This document shows, in pieces, positions 37,281 through 46,852 of a DNA stretch of 64,000 nt (position 1 is its first letter; every line of letters starts with the position of its first letter). Made by a program: the position numbers and the translations under genes. Where the stretch lies: NCBI GenBank assembly GCA_021791145.1, contig JAJYXE010000036.1:1-64000 (forward strand). The letters are read 5' to 3'. Source of the DNA: Actinomycetes bacterium (GTDB lineage Bacteria; Actinomycetota; Acidimicrobiia; Acidimicrobiales; RAAP-2). Below the pieces are notes generated by a model. The model saw only the letters and a list, made by a program, of their open reading frames with translations. It was not told the DNA's origin and did no database searches.

Positions 37281-37685
37281 CTACCAGACATGGCAGAGCA
37301 CCTCGCCGCCCAGGTGGCGCTGACGAGCCTCACGATCGGTCATGAGACCGTGGCTGGTCGAGACCACCGCGACACCCATGCCGCCGAGCACCCGCGGCAT
37401 CTTGTCCGCGCGCGCGTAGATCCGAAGGCCCGGCTTGGACACCCGCCGGATCCCGCCGATGCTGCGTACCCGGTCCGTCGAGTACTTCATGGTGATCTCA
37501 AGGATCGACCCCGGGCGCTGCGGGTCGCGGTGCACGGTGTACCCCTCGATGAACCCTTCTCGCTCGAGGATCTGGGCCAGCGCCTCCTTCAGCTTGGAGC
37601 CCGGCATGGCCACGGTCTCCTTCTGCGCGGTGCTCGCGTTGCGGATGCGGGTGAGCATGTCCGCGATCGGGTCGGTCATCGTCAT
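37281..37685 (-). CDS. rpsH: 30S ribosomal protein S8 (uS8)
   Basis: The 134-residue central-domain protein binds 16S rRNA helix 21 and in many bacteria regulates the spc operon. [21 protein letters not shown] opens it; the end is [26 protein letters not shown] with the conserved VLCxVW. The start is MTMTDP, or MTDP two codons later. Confidence 0.97.
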   Translation of the reverse strand: MTMTDPIADMLTRIRNASTAQKETVAMPGSKLKEALAQILEREGFIEGYTVHRDPQRPGSILEITMKYSTDRVRSIGGIRRVSKPGLRIYARADKMPRVLGGMGVAVVSTSHGLMTDREARQRHLGGEVLCHVW

Positions 37686-37696
37686 CGCCCGCGCTC

Positions 37697-37882
37697 CTAC
37701 CAGCTGGCCTTCGTAACGCCGGGCACCTCGCCGGCATGCACCATTTGCCGCAGGCAGATCCGGCAGAGGCCGAACTTGCGGTAGACCGCCTTGGGACGCC
37801 CGCAGCGCTTGCACCGGGTATACGCGCGGACCTTGAACTTCGGGGTGCGCTGCTGCTTCTCGATCAGAGCCTTCTTCGCCAT
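37697..37882 (-). CDS. rpsN: 30S ribosomal protein S14 type Z (uS14)
   Basis: A 61-residue zinc form with C24, C27, C40 and C43 ([10 protein letters not shown] and [10 protein letters not shown]) and the end [11 protein letters not shown]. The type Z S14 in the spc operon is usual for Actinobacteria. The zinc-free paralogue, if any, is elsewhere. Confidence 0.98.
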   Translation of the reverse strand: MAKKALIEKQQRTPKFKVRAYTRCKRCGRPKAVYRKFGLCRICLRQMVHAGEVPGVTKASW

Positions 37883-37887
37883 GATGC

Positions 37888-38631
37888 CTATCGGTTCTCC
37901 TGTCGGAACGGGAAGCCGAACGCCCGGAGGAACGCTCGGCCCTGCTCGTCGGTACGGGCGGTGGTGACGACCGTGATGTCCATGCCGCGGACCGTGTCAA
38001 TGCGGTCGTAGTCCACCTCGGGGAAGATCAGCTGCTCGTTCACGCCGAAGGTGTAGTTGCCGGCGCCGTCGAACGCCCGCGGGGACAGACCGCGGAAGTC
38101 GCGGATCCTCGGGATCGCCAGGCTGATGAGCCGGTCTAGGAACTCCCATGCCCGGTCGCCGCGAAGGGTGACGCGCACGCCGATGGGCATCCCCGCCCGC
38201 AGCTTGAACCCAGCGATCGACTTCTTCGCCCTAGTCACGACGGATCTCTGCCCGGTGATCACCTCGATGTCTCGCTGGGCGCCTTCGATGAGCGAGGGCT
38301 GCTGGGTGGCGCGCCCGACTCCCATGTTGACCACGATCTTGTCGAGGCGAGGGACCTCCATCACGTTCGCCAGGCCGAGCTCCTCCTTGAGCTTGGCCTG
38401 CACCTCCTCGCGGTAGCGGGTCTTGAGCCTCGGCGCCGCGGCGCCCGCGCTCCCCGCGGCGCGCCCGGCAGTCCGCTCGATGCCGGGCGCCGTCCGTCCC
38501 CCGGTCTGCCTGGCGCCCTGGGGGGCCGGACGCTGACCGGAACGGGACGCGGCCTTCTTCGCGCCAGCGGCCTTCTTCGCGCCAGCGGCCTTCTTCGCGC
38601 CAGCGGCCTTCGCTGACTTCGACGGGCTCAC
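37888..38631 (-). CDS. rplE: 50S ribosomal protein L5 (uL5) with basic Ala/Lys N-terminal extension
   Basis: Residues about 70-247 form an ordinary L5, binding 5S rRNA and contacting P-site tRNA ([59 protein letters not shown]). Ahead of it is an unusual extension of about 70 residues, rich in Ala, Lys, Arg and Gly, with three KKAAGA repeats and then an Arg/Gln/Gly-rich linker; L5 is normally about 180-190 residues. The extension is real coding sequence if the GTG overlapping the rplX stop (GTGA) is the start. The first internal ATG (VMEVPRLDK) would cut into the core fold. The tail resembles the lysine/alanine tails of histone-like proteins. Confidence 0.93.
   Translation of the reverse strand: MSPSKSAKAAGAKKAAGAKKAAGAKKAASRSGQRPAPQGARQTGGRTAPGIERTAGRAAGSAGAAAPRLKTRYREEVQAKLKEELGLANVMEVPRLDKIVVNMGVGRATQQPSLIEGAQRDIEVITGQRSVVTRAKKSIAGFKLRAGMPIGVRVTLRGDRAWEFLDRLISLAIPRIRDFRGLSPRAFDGAGNYTFGVNEQLIFPEVDYDRIDTVRGMDITVVTTARTDEQGRAFLRAFGFPFRQENR
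38549..38602. repeat. Three copies of an 18-bp tandem repeat inside rplE
   Basis: The unit GCGGCCTTCTTCGCGCCA occurs three times without mismatch, followed by a partial fourth copy. It encodes the repeated Lys-Lys-Ala-Ala-Gly-Ala of the L5 N-terminal extension in frame. Confidence 0.92.
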
Positions 38632-38936
38632 AGCTCGGCTCCGCACTTGCGACAGACCCGCACCTTGCGTCCCTGCGCGTCGACCTGCATGCCGACCCGC
38701 GTGGGCTCCCCGCAGCTGCGGCAGACGATCGACACCGCCGAGACCGGGAGCGGCATGAACTTGTCGATGATGCCGCCCTGGTACGTCTGGGCGGTCGGCT
38801 TCGAGTGGCGCTTCGCGACGTTCACCCCCTCGAGCACGACCTTTCCCTCTGACGGCAGCGCGCGCACGACGTCGGCGCGGTGCCCCTTGTACTTCCCGGA
38901 GCGCACGACCACGCGGTCACCCTTGCGGACCCGCAT
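38628..38936 (-). CDS. rplX: 50S ribosomal protein L24 (uL24) with zinc-ribbon end
   Basis: An early-assembly protein of 102 residues. The KOW motif lies in [19 protein letters not shown], followed by [19 protein letters not shown]. The C-terminus carries a CxxC pair twice ([11 protein letters not shown] and CRKCGAEL), a zinc ribbon seen in part of the family. ATG overlaps the rplN stop. Confidence 0.97.
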   Translation of the reverse strand: MRVRKGDRVVVRSGKYKGHRADVVRALPSEGKVVLEGVNVAKRHSKPTAQTYQGGIIDKFMPLPVSAVSIVCRSCGEPTRVGMQVDAQGRKVRVCRKCGAEL

Positions 38937-39304
38937 CACAGCACCTCGGGCGCGAGCGAGACGATCCGCATGAACTTCTTGTCGCGCAGCTCCCGTCCGA
39001 CCGGCCCGAAGATCCGGGTCCCGCGCGGCTGCTGCTGATCGTTGATGAGCACTGCGGCGTTCTCGTCGAAGCGGATGTAGCTGCCGTCGGGGCGGCGCTT
39101 CTCCTTGGCCGTGCGCACGACGACGCACTTCACGACATCTCCTTTCTTCACAGCGGCGCCCGGGATCGCGTCCTTCACGGTGGCGACGAAGACGTCGCCG
39201 ATGCTCGCGTACCGCCGACGCGATCCGCCCAGCACGCGGATGCAGAGCACCTCGCGCGCCCCGGAGTTGTCTGCCACCCGGAGGCGGGACTCCTGCTGGA
39301 TCAT
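38936..39304 (-). CDS. rplN: 50S ribosomal protein L14 (uL14)
   Basis: The 122-residue protein starts [20 protein letters not shown] and has [20 protein letters not shown] and [30 protein letters not shown] ending. ATG chosen for the invariant MIQ start; it overlaps the rpsQ stop. Confidence 0.98.
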   Translation of the reverse strand: MIQQESRLRVADNSGAREVLCIRVLGGSRRRYASIGDVFVATVKDAIPGAAVKKGDVVKCVVVRTAKEKRRPDGSYIRFDENAAVLINDQQQPRGTRIFGPVGRELRDKKFMRIVSLAPEVL

Positions 39305-39597
39305 CTGGCGCGCTCCATGATCTCCGCGAGCCGCCACCGCTTGAGCTTGGAGTACGGACGGGTCTCCACCACCCGCACGCGGTCACCCACGCGGGCGGCG
39401 TTCTGCGCGTCGTGGACGTAGAGACGCTTGGTGCGCTGGACCGTCTTGCCGTAGCGGGGGTGGCGGACACGCTCGACCACCGCGACGACGACGGTCCCCT
39501 GCATCTTGTCGGACACGACGGTGCCCTCCCGGACCTTTCGCCGGTTCAGGCGTTCGCCGTTCCCGGGCGAGGCAGCTACCTGATCCAGCTCCATCAC
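39301..39597 (-). CDS. rpsQ: 30S ribosomal protein S17 (uS17)
   Basis: A 98-residue OB-fold protein with [36 protein letters not shown] and [18 protein letters not shown]. About 12 extra N-terminal residues precede the family core. The start is GTG (then ATG), overlapping the rpmC stop. Confidence 0.97.
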   Translation of the reverse strand: MMELDQVAASPGNGERLNRRKVREGTVVSDKMQGTVVVAVVERVRHPRYGKTVQRTKRLYVHDAQNAARVGDRVRVVETRPYSKLKRWRLAEIMERAR

Positions 39598-39842
39598 GCC
39601 TCCCGCTCCGTCTCGTCCTCGGCGCCAGCTGTGGCTCCTTCGCCGGTCTCTTCCTCGAGCTCCTGGCTGCGCAGGACCGTGAGGAGCCGGGCGACGTCCT
39701 GCTTCACGTGCTTGATCCGGGCGGTGTTGTCCAGCTGCCCGGTCGCCTTCTGGAAGCGCAGATTGAACAGCTCCTTACGTGACTCGGCGAGCTTGTCCTC
39801 GAGCTCGCTGCGCGCCATGGCCAAGTACTCGGAGGCCGCCAT
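39594..39842 (-). CDS. rpmC: 50S ribosomal protein L29 (uL29) with acidic tail
   Basis: The core (about residues 5-62) is typical L29 ([38 protein letters not shown]). A tail of about 20 residues follows that is almost entirely Glu, Gly, Ala and Thr. Length is 82 against a usual 60-70. ATG overlaps the rplP stop. L29 sits near the exit tunnel, so the acidic tail would project to the surface. Confidence 0.96.
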   Translation of the reverse strand: MAASEYLAMARSELEDKLAESRKELFNLRFQKATGQLDNTARIKHVKQDVARLLTVLRSQELEEETGEGATAGAEDETEREA

Positions 39843-40279
39843 CAGACCTGCACCTCCGCGGCACCGTGGGTACCCGGCCGCACCACGAAGCGCGCCTTCA
39901 TCGGCAGCTTCTGGATCGCCCGCTCCATCGCTGCCTGCGCCAGCTCCTGGTCCACGCCGGAGAGCTCGAAGAGGACGCGCCCCGGACGCACCACGGCCAC
40001 CCAGTGCTCGGGGTTGCCCTTCCCCGAGCCCATCCGGGTCTCCGCTGGCTTCTGGGTCACCGGCTTGTCGGGGAAGACGCGGATCCAGATCTTCCCACCT
40101 CGGCGCACGTGACGGGTCATCGCGATCCGGGCGGCCTCGATCTGGCGCGCGGTGAGCCATGCGGGCTCGAGCGCCTGGATCCCGAAGTCGCCGAACGTGA
40201 CGGTCGTGCCGCCCTTGGCGGCGCCGTTGAGCCGCCCCCGCTGCTGCTTGCGGTGCTTGACCTTGCGCGGCATGAGCAT
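39842..40279 (-). CDS. rplP: 50S ribosomal protein L16 (uL16)
   Basis: A 145-residue protein of the A-site tRNA and peptidyl-transferase region. [21 protein letters not shown] is the conserved start, then [20 protein letters not shown] and [21 protein letters not shown]1 and M3 are both possible starts (the second gives the common MPRK). Confidence 0.98.
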   Translation of the reverse strand: MLMPRKVKHRKQQRGRLNGAAKGGTTVTFGDFGIQALEPAWLTARQIEAARIAMTRHVRRGGKIWIRVFPDKPVTQKPAETRMGSGKGNPEHWVAVVRPGRVLFELSGVDQELAQAAMERAIQKLPMKARFVVRPGTHGAAEVQV

Positions 40280-40280
40280 C

Positions 40281-41468
40281 TCAGTCCGCCTCCCGTCGGA
40301 AATGGGGCGCCTCGTGGTGCTCGTGACGGCTGCGCCGCTCCATCTCCTCGTCCTCGGCCAGCTGGCGCTCGAGCTCGTCGGGCTCGCTCGGCGGCGCGAT
40401 CAGATCCGAGACTGGCGCCACCTCGGCCTCCGCAGCGGCCAGCGCCGCACCCGAGGGCCTCGTCGCCCCCGAGTCCTGCGGCGTCTCCTCCTGGCTGCCG
40501 CCGGTAGCAGGGGCCTCGAACGCGTGACGGCCGGCACCAGCCGCCGCCTCCTCCTCGGCGGCGAGGGCCTCCTCGGCGGCGAGCTCCGCCTCCTTCGCCG
40601 CGAGCGCCTCGCGCTCGGCGGCGAGCGCCTCCCGCTCGGCGGCGAGGGCCTCCTCCTCGGCGGCGAGCGCCTCCTCCTCGGCGGCGAGCTCCGCAGCGGC
40701 CGAGCCCGGCGCCCCGAGCCCCGCTCGCCGCCGCCCACCGCCCGCGGTGATCAGCCGACGCGGCTTGCCCTGCCCGGACGTCTCGCCAACGGCCATTGCG
40801 GCTTCACGGGTGATCTTGTCGTCGATCGAGACCTTGTAGGGCAAGATGTCGCCCTTGTAGATCCAGACCTTCACCCCGACCCGCCCAGAGGTGGTCCTCG
40901 CCTCGCGGAAGCCGTAGTCGATGTCGGCTCGCAGCGTGTGCAGGGGTACCCGGCCTTCGCGGTAGGACTCCTTGCGGGCCATCTCGGACCCCCCGAGGCG
41001 ACCCGAGCACTGGACGCGCACCCCTTGCGCACCGGCCTTCTGGACGGTCTGGATGGCCCGCTTCATCGCGCGCCGGAAAGCGACCCTGCGGGCGAGCTGG
41101 TCGCAGATGCCCTGCGCGATCAGCGCGGCGTCGAGTTCGGGCTGCTTGATCTCTTGGATGTTGAGCTGGATCCGGTTGCGAAGTCCGGTGATCTCCTCAA
41201 GCTTCTTCTTCAAACGGTCGGCCTCCGCGCCGCGGCGGCCGATCACGATGCCCGGCCGGGCGGTGTGGATGTCCACCCGCAACCGGTCTCGCGTGCGCTC
41301 TACCTCGATACGGCTGACGGCCGCAGCTTCCAGCTGGGACATCAAGTAGTCGCGGATCCTCCAGTCCTCGACCACGAAGTCCCGGTAGTGCCGCTCCTCG
41401 AACCAGCGAGACTTCCAGTCGGTGGTGACACCCAGCCGGAAGCCGTAGGGGTTGACCTTCTGGCCCAT
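40281..41468 (-). CDS. rpsC: 30S ribosomal protein S3 (uS3) with long repetitive C-terminal extension
   Basis: Residues 1 to about 215 are a normal S3 forming the mRNA entry site and its helicase ([40 protein letters not shown] in the KH domain, [17 protein letters not shown]). From about 225 to 395 there is an extension of some 170 residues: a basic linker, about seven heptads of the type [14 protein letters not shown] predicted to form a long helix or coiled coil, then a Pro/Ser/Thr-rich and finally Glu/His-rich end ([19 protein letters not shown]). Actinobacterial S3 often has some extra tail, but 395 residues is far beyond the usual 210-280. Confidence 0.95.
   Translation of the reverse strand: MGQKVNPYGFRLGVTTDWKSRWFEERHYRDFVVEDWRIRDYLMSQLEAAAVSRIEVERTRDRLRVDIHTARPGIVIGRRGAEADRLKKKLEEITGLRNRIQLNIQEIKQPELDAALIAQGICDQLARRVAFRRAMKRAIQTVQKAGAQGVRVQCSGRLGGSEMARKESYREGRVPLHTLRADIDYGFREARTTSGRVGVKVWIYKGDILPYKVSIDDKITREAAMAVGETSGQGKPRRLITAGGGRRRAGLGAPGSAAAELAAEEEALAAEEEALAAEREALAAEREALAAKEAELAAEEALAAEEEAAAGAGRHAFEAPATGGSQEETPQDSGATRPSGAALAAAEAEVAPVSDLIAPPSEPDELERQLAEDEEMERRSRHEHHEAPHFRREAD
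40544..40697. repeat. Minisatellite of about 21-bp units inside rpsC
   Basis: Roughly seven imperfect 21-base units (CTCCTCCTCGGCGGCGAGGG-type) run in frame and encode the heptads of the S3 C-terminal extension. Units differ mainly in codons for Glu/Arg/Lys and in one-base silent changes, so the repeat is old enough to have drifted. Confidence 0.85.
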
Positions 41469-42130
41469 CTACTCGCCCTTCTCGCTCTCGTCCGTCGGAC
41501 CCCCGTCGGCCCCGCCCTCCTCGTCGCCGTCCTCCTCGGCCCGGTCCTCCTCGGGCTCCTCGGGGGCCTCGAGCTCCGCGGGGGCCTCGAGGTTGACCTG
41601 GGGCGACTCGGCGGGGAGGGCAGCCTCCGCCTCGGCCTCGGCCTCCGCGACGTGGCGGCGGCGGGACAGGCGGCCGGCCAGGTCGGCACGGCGGCGGGAC
41701 TCGGCGACCCGACGCTGGCGCAGCGCACCGGCGGCCTGCCGCTGGGCTCGCCGGCGGATCAGGCGCTCCTCGGGCATGCGGCTCACAATGACCGTGATAT
41801 GGCAGCTCCGCTTCCGGATCCGCGTCGCCGCCCTCGCGCCCGAGGCCGCCAGCGCTTCAGGGTGACGCCCTCGTCCGCGTAGCAAGACGACACGTAGAGC
41901 TCCTCTGCGTCCGCTCCGTCGTTGTGGACGGCGTTGGCGACCGCCGAGGCCAGCAGCTTGCCCACGATCTCCGCCGCCTCACGCGGCGTGCCCTGGAGGA
42001 TCTCGGCCGCCCGGTCGACGTCTTGCCCACGGATGAGGTTCAGCACGACCCGTGCCTTGGTGGCGGACATGCGGCAGTGCCGAAGGACCGCGCGCGTGCC
42101 CGGCCGTTCGTTGGTCTTGATCCCCGGCAC
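41469..42130 (-). CDS. rplV: 50S ribosomal protein L22 (uL22), apparent -1 frameshift
   Basis: The first 101 codons (GTG start) encode L22 up to LKRWRPRARGR, after which this frame runs into unrelated sequence and stops at 41783. The expected continuation ATRIRKRSCHITVIVS is encoded in the next frame, beginning at base 41828, and runs to a TAG that abuts the rpsC ATG exactly. Reading base 41828 twice, or restoring one lost base in GGGCGGCGACG, gives a 220-residue L22. The last roughly 100 residues are an added tail, first Arg-rich and then strongly acidic. L22 is essential, so a sequencing or assembly deletion is the simplest cause. A programmed shift is possible, but no classical slippery heptamer is present. 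Confidence 0.9.
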
Positions 42131-42131
42131 C

Positions 42132-42410
42132 TCAGCGCCTCCCCGCCCGCTCTTGTCCCGCGTGGTAGCGGAAGGTGCGCGTGGGGGCGAACTCGCCGAG
42201 CTTGTGCCCGACCATCGCCTCGGTCACGTAGACGGGCACGTGCCGGCGGCCGTCGTGCACCGCGATCGTGTGGCCCACCATGTCGGGGATGATCGTGGAC
42301 CGGCGTGACCAGGTCTTGATGACCCGTTTCTCGCCGGTCGCGTTCAACGCGTCCACCTTCTTCAGCAGGTGGTCGTCCACAAACGGCCCCTTCTTCAAGC
42401 TCCGCGGCAC
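42132..42410 (-). CDS. rpsS: 30S ribosomal protein S19 (uS19)
   Basis: A 92-residue 30S head protein, [41 protein letters not shown] and [18 protein letters not shown] start 12 bases after rplB; the stop is two bases before rplV. Confidence 0.98.
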   Translation of the reverse strand: MPRSLKKGPFVDDHLLKKVDALNATGEKRVIKTWSRRSTIIPDMVGHTIAVHDGRRHVPVYVTEAMVGHKLGEFAPTRTFRYHAGQERAGRR

Positions 42411-42422
42411 CGCGACCTCCCG

Positions 42423-43259
42423 CTACCGCCTGGCGCCGCGGGTGCGGCGTCGGCGGACGATCAACTTGTCGGACTCCTTGTGGCGCGCACGGGTGCGTCC
42501 CTCCGGCTTTCCCCACGGGGAGACCGGGTGGCGGCCTCCGGACGACTTCCCTTCGCCACCCCCGAGCGGGTGGTCGACCGGGTTCATCGCGACGCCGCGG
42601 GTCTGCGGGCGGATGCCCTTCCAGCGGTTGCGCCCGGCCTTCCCCACCTTCACGAGCTCGGACTCGGCGTTCCCGACGACGCCGAGGGTCGCGCGGCACT
42701 CGATCGAGACGCGGCGCATCTCGGTCGAGGGCAGCCGGATCGTCGCGTAGGCACCTTCCTTGGCGACGAGCTGGACGCTCATGCCCGCGCCCCGTGCCAG
42801 CTTGCCGCCACCGCCTGGCCGGAGCTCGACGCAGTGGACGACGGAGCCCACCGGGATGTAGCGGAGCGGCAGGGCGTTGCCCGGCCGGATCTCGGCGCCC
42901 TGGCCGTTCTGCAGGACGTCACCGACCTGCACGTTGGCCGGGGCGAGGATGTAGCGCTTCTCCCCGTCGGCGAAGTGGAGAAGCGCCAGGCGCGCGTTGC
43001 GGTTGGGGTCGTACTCGATCGCGGCGACCTTGGCCGGCACGTTGTCCTTGTCGCGGCGAAAGTCGACAATCCGGTATTGGCGCTTGTGGCCGCCGCCGCG
43101 GTGGCGTGCAGTCTTGCGGCCGTAGTTGTTGCGGCCGCCCGAGCCAGGTTTCGACGCGAGCAGCGAGCGCTCAGGGCGGTCTCGCGTGATCTCGGCGAAG
43201 TCGGAGACGGTCTGGAACCGCCGTCCGGCGCTGGTGGGCTTGCGTGAGCGAAGCGGCAT
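42423..43259 (-). CDS. rplB: 50S ribosomal protein L2 (uL2)
   Basis: The 278-residue protein needed for peptidyl transfer and subunit association shows [20 protein letters not shown], the C-terminal [20 protein letters not shown] loop with the conserved His, and a basic end ([14 protein letters not shown]). ATG start. Normal length. Confidence 0.98.
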   Translation of the reverse strand: MPLRSRKPTSAGRRFQTVSDFAEITRDRPERSLLASKPGSGGRNNYGRKTARHRGGGHKRQYRIVDFRRDKDNVPAKVAAIEYDPNRNARLALLHFADGEKRYILAPANVQVGDVLQNGQGAEIRPGNALPLRYIPVGSVVHCVELRPGGGGKLARGAGMSVQLVAKEGAYATIRLPSTEMRRVSIECRATLGVVGNAESELVKVGKAGRNRWKGIRPQTRGVAMNPVDHPLGGGEGKSSGGRHPVSPWGKPEGRTRARHKESDKLIVRRRRTRGARR

Positions 43260-43266
43260 GGCGTCC

Positions 43267-43566
43267 TCAGCTCTCGAAGAGGTCGATCTTGTCGCCCGCG
43301 TGCAGCGTCACGAACGCGCGCTTGGTGTCGGGGCGCCGGCCGGCCTTGTTGGTACGCCGGTTGCGGGACGTCTTGCCTTTTCGGTTGAGGGTGTTCACCT
43401 GGTCGACGCGCACGTCGAATGCCTGCTCGACCGCGCGCCGGACGTCGATCTTCGTCGCACGCCGGTCGACGACGAAGACGTAGACGTTCCGTTCCATGAG
43501 CGCGTAGGACTTCTCGGAGATCACCGGGCGCCGCAGTACCGACGTGGGCTCCCTCATCGCCTTCAT
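43267..43566 (-). CDS. rplW: 50S ribosomal protein L23 (uL23)
   Basis: A 99-residue exit-tunnel protein and docking site for SRP and trigger factor. [21 protein letters not shown], the [20 protein letters not shown] region and the loop [19 protein letters not shown] are standard. The ATG overlaps the rplD stop. Confidence 0.97.
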   Translation of the reverse strand: MKAMREPTSVLRRPVISEKSYALMERNVYVFVVDRRATKIDVRRAVEQAFDVRVDQVNTLNRKGKTSRNRRTNKAGRRPDTKRAFVTLHAGDKIDLFES

Positions 43567-44282
43567 CGCTCGGCCTCCTCGTCCCAGCCGCCGGGAAGCG
43601 TGGCGTCGGAGAACACGACCCAGTCGTTGCGCAGGACGTCGTAGGCGGAGAGCTCGCCGGCGAGCACCGTCTGGACCTCCGGCAGGTTTGCGAAGGAACG
43701 CGCCGCCGTCACCTCGTCGTCGCCGAGCACCACCAGCACCCGTCCGCCGACACCGAGCGCCTCGAGCGCCCGGATGGCGTCCTTGGTCCTGGGCTCCCCG
43801 AAGCCCCATGCGTCGACCAGCGCCACCTTCGACGCCGCGGCCCGGTCGGACAGCGCGGAGCGCAGGGCGAGGCGCACCATCTTCTTGGGGGTACGCTGCA
43901 CATAGCTGCGGGGCTTGGGTCCGAGCGCGACCCCGCCGCCGGTCCAGATCGGCGAGCGGGTCGACCCCTGGCGGGCTCGGCCGGTGCCCTTCTGGCGCCA
44001 CGGCTTGGAACCGCCGCCGCGCACCTCGGCCCGGGTCTTGGTCGAATGGGTGCCTGCTCGGGAGGCCGCGAGCTGCGCGGTCACGACCTGGTGCAGGACT
44101 GCGTGGTTGGGCTCGATGCCGAAGATCTCGGGGGAGAGCAGGACCTCCCCGAGCGACGTGCCGGCCATGTCCTTGCGCTCGACGGTGCGCGACACCGGCG
44201 CGGGCCGGTCCTTTCGAACCGCGAGCCGGCGCTGGCCTGTCACCGAGGCGGCGGTCCCGGTGGCGAGCGGGCTCTGGCTCAC
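43563..44282 (-). CDS. rplD: 50S ribosomal protein L4 (uL4)
   Basis: The 239-residue protein reaches into the exit tunnel by the loop THSTKTRAEVRGGGSKPWRQKGTGRARQG-type segment (seen as RGGGSKPWRQKGTGRARQG). The first about 40 residues (Ala/Thr/Arg) are an extension before the core. L4 is an autoregulator of the S10 operon in some bacteria. GTG start overlapping rplC. Confidence 0.97.
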   Translation of the reverse strand: MSQSPLATGTAASVTGQRRLAVRKDRPAPVSRTVERKDMAGTSLGEVLLSPEIFGIEPNHAVLHQVVTAQLAASRAGTHSTKTRAEVRGGGSKPWRQKGTGRARQGSTRSPIWTGGGVALGPKPRSYVQRTPKKMVRLALRSALSDRAAASKVALVDAWGFGEPRTKDAIRALEALGVGGRVLVVLGDDEVTAARSFANLPEVQTVLAGELSAYDVLRNDWVVFSDATLPGGWDEEAER

Positions 44283-44941
44283 TGGGAGCTCCCGTTGCGC
44301 TGCGGCGGGGTCTTGACCGAGTCGCGCAGCACCACGACCGCGCCGCGGGGACCGGGGACCGCCCCCTTCACCAGCACGAGCTCACGCTCGGGGTCACTCG
44401 AGACGACCTCGAGATTGAGCGCCGTGACCTGGCGGGCGCCCATCCGTCCCGCCATCCGCGTCCCCTTGAACACCTTGGCGGGCGTGGCGCACGCACCGAT
44501 CGAGCCCGGGGCGCGGTGGTGCTTGTGGTTGCCGTGCGCGGCGCCTTGGCCCTTGAAGTTGTGCCGCTTCATCCCTCCGGCAAAGCCCTTTCCCTTGCTC
44601 ACCGCGATCGCGTCGACCCGCTCGCCGGCGCTCCACAGCTCGGCAGTCAGCTCTTGGCCGACTTCGAAGGAGGCGGCGTCCTCCAGACGCAGCTCGAGGA
44701 GACGCCGACCCGGGTCTACGCCGGCGCGCTCGTAGTGGCCGCGCTCGGCCTTGGTCAGCGTCGACGCCCGGCGGAAGCCCCAGGTCACCTGGAGGGCCGC
44801 GTAGCCTTCACGCTCGGGCGTCTTGACCTGGACGATGCGTACGGGCGCGACGCGCAGGACCGTCACCGGTACGGCGCGGTTCTGCTCGTCCCATACCTGG
44901 GTCATGCCGACCTTCTCGCCGACGATCGCCTTCGTTGCCAC
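44279..44941 (-). CDS. rplC: 50S ribosomal protein L3 (uL3)
   Basis: A 220-residue protein reaching the peptidyl-transferase centre. VATKAIVGEKVGMTQVWDEQ is the start (GTG), with GKGFAGGMKRHNFKGQGAAH and the finger region GSIGACATPAKVFKGTRMAG. The GTG has GAGGAGAG upstream. A leader of nearly 200 bases separates it from rpsJ, which is unusual inside the S10 operon. Confidence 0.97.
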   Translation of the reverse strand: MATKAIVGEKVGMTQVWDEQNRAVPVTVLRVAPVRIVQVKTPEREGYAALQVTWGFRRASTLTKAERGHYERAGVDPGRRLLELRLEDAASFEVGQELTAELWSAGERVDAIAVSKGKGFAGGMKRHNFKGQGAAHGNHKHHRAPGSIGACATPAKVFKGTRMAGRMGARQVTALNLEVVSSDPERELVLVKGAVPGPRGAVVVLRDSVKTPPQRNGSSQ

Positions 44942-45190
44942 GTCTCTCCTCGCACTCGGCGCTCGCCGCCAATGCGCATGCCAACGCTCCGCCCGGAGAA
45001 ACCCGAGCGGAGCGCTCGTCTCGTGTCGGCCGGAGGTTCCCCCCGCACCCCCTGGGCGCGACGGGCGCTCCGGCACGTCTGCTGGTTGCGCTCGGTGGTC
45101 TGCCGATCTCGCACCGGCCACCCGCGGATGGCCGGCAGGGCATCCTAGCGGACCGCGGCGAGGGGCGCCAAGGCGACCCCCGGCGAAGCG
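44942..45190 (-). other. rpsJ-rplC intergenic leader with strong hairpin
   Basis: A gap of 249 bases with no credible gene. It contains a candidate promoter (below) and a hairpin at 44985-45014 with an eight-base perfect stem (CGCTCCGC pairing GCGGAGCG) and further inner pairing (CGGG/CCCG-like). The hairpin lies about 45 bases before the rplC start. It could be an autoregulatory ribosomal-protein leader or an attenuator. Confidence 0.5.
45142..45171 (-). promoter_or_regulatory. Promoter before rplC
   Basis: Minus-strand -35 TTGGCG (45166-45171), 18-base spacer, -10 TAGGAT (45142-45147). It would start transcription near 45135, giving a leader of about 190 bases before rplC. This suggests that the S10 operon is split, with rpsJ served by the upstream tuf transcript. 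Confidence 0.55.
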
Positions 45191-45517
45191 TCAGGCGTTC
45201 TGGATCTTGATCTCGATGTCCACGCCCGCGGGGAGGTCGAGCCGCTGGAGCGAGTCGACGGTCTTGGGGGTGTGCTCGACGATGTCCACCAGCCGCTTGT
45301 GCACGCGCATCTCGAAGTGCTCGCGGCTGTCCTTGTACTTGTGAGGCGACCGGATCACGGTGTAGCGGTGCTTGTCGGTCGGCAGCGGCACCGGCCCCTG
45401 CACCTTCGCCTGGGTACGGAGGACCGTCTGGACGATCTTCTCCGTCGACTGGTCGAGGATCTCATGGTCGTAGGCCTTCAGCCTGATCCTGATCTTCTGC
45501 CGGCTGGTGTCGGCCAT
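45191..45517 (-). CDS. rpsJ: 30S ribosomal protein S10 (uS10) / NusE
   Basis: The 108-residue protein also acts with NusB and NusG in antitermination. [43 protein letters not shown] and [15 protein letters not shown] are standard. ATG start 26 bases after tuf. Its separation from rplC by a leader with its own promoter is noted there. Confidence 0.98.
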   Translation of the reverse strand: MADTSRQKIRIRLKAYDHEILDQSTEKIVQTVLRTQAKVQGPVPLPTDKHRYTVIRSPHKYKDSREHFEMRVHKRLVDIVEHTPKTVDSLQRLDLPAGVDIEIKIQNA

Positions 45518-45543
45518 GGCTGCTCGCTCCTCGCCGTCACCGG

Positions 45544-46731
<1,188 letters not shown>

Positions 46732-46827
46732 CTCCTCGGACTACTCCCTGTCTCGGGCGGCGCCCCTGCGGGCCCACCGCCGGCGGTCCCCCGCCCATGG
46801 TGGTATCTGTCTTCTGCGTGCCGCATC

Positions 46828-46849
46828 CCCGCCGGCCAGCGCCGGCGGG
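46828..46849 (-). terminator. Hairpin between fusA and tuf
   Basis: Eight-base perfect stem CCCGCCGG/CCGGCGGG with a six-base loop, starting three bases past the fusA stop. No T-tract follows, so it is at most a partial terminator or an RNA-processing/stability element that lets tuf be expressed differently from fusA. Confidence 0.4.
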
Positions 46850-46852
46850 CAC

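Noticed and set aside
41783..41885. Programmed ribosomal frameshifting in rplV as the preferred explanation
   Set aside because: No X-XXY-YYZ slippery heptamer, no obvious stimulatory stem, and L22 has no known shift; a one-base assembly error is simpler. Kept only as an alternative.
44902..45114. Small open frames in the rpsJ-rplC gap
   Set aside because: No ribosome site, no conservation visible, and the region is better explained by promoter and leader hairpin.
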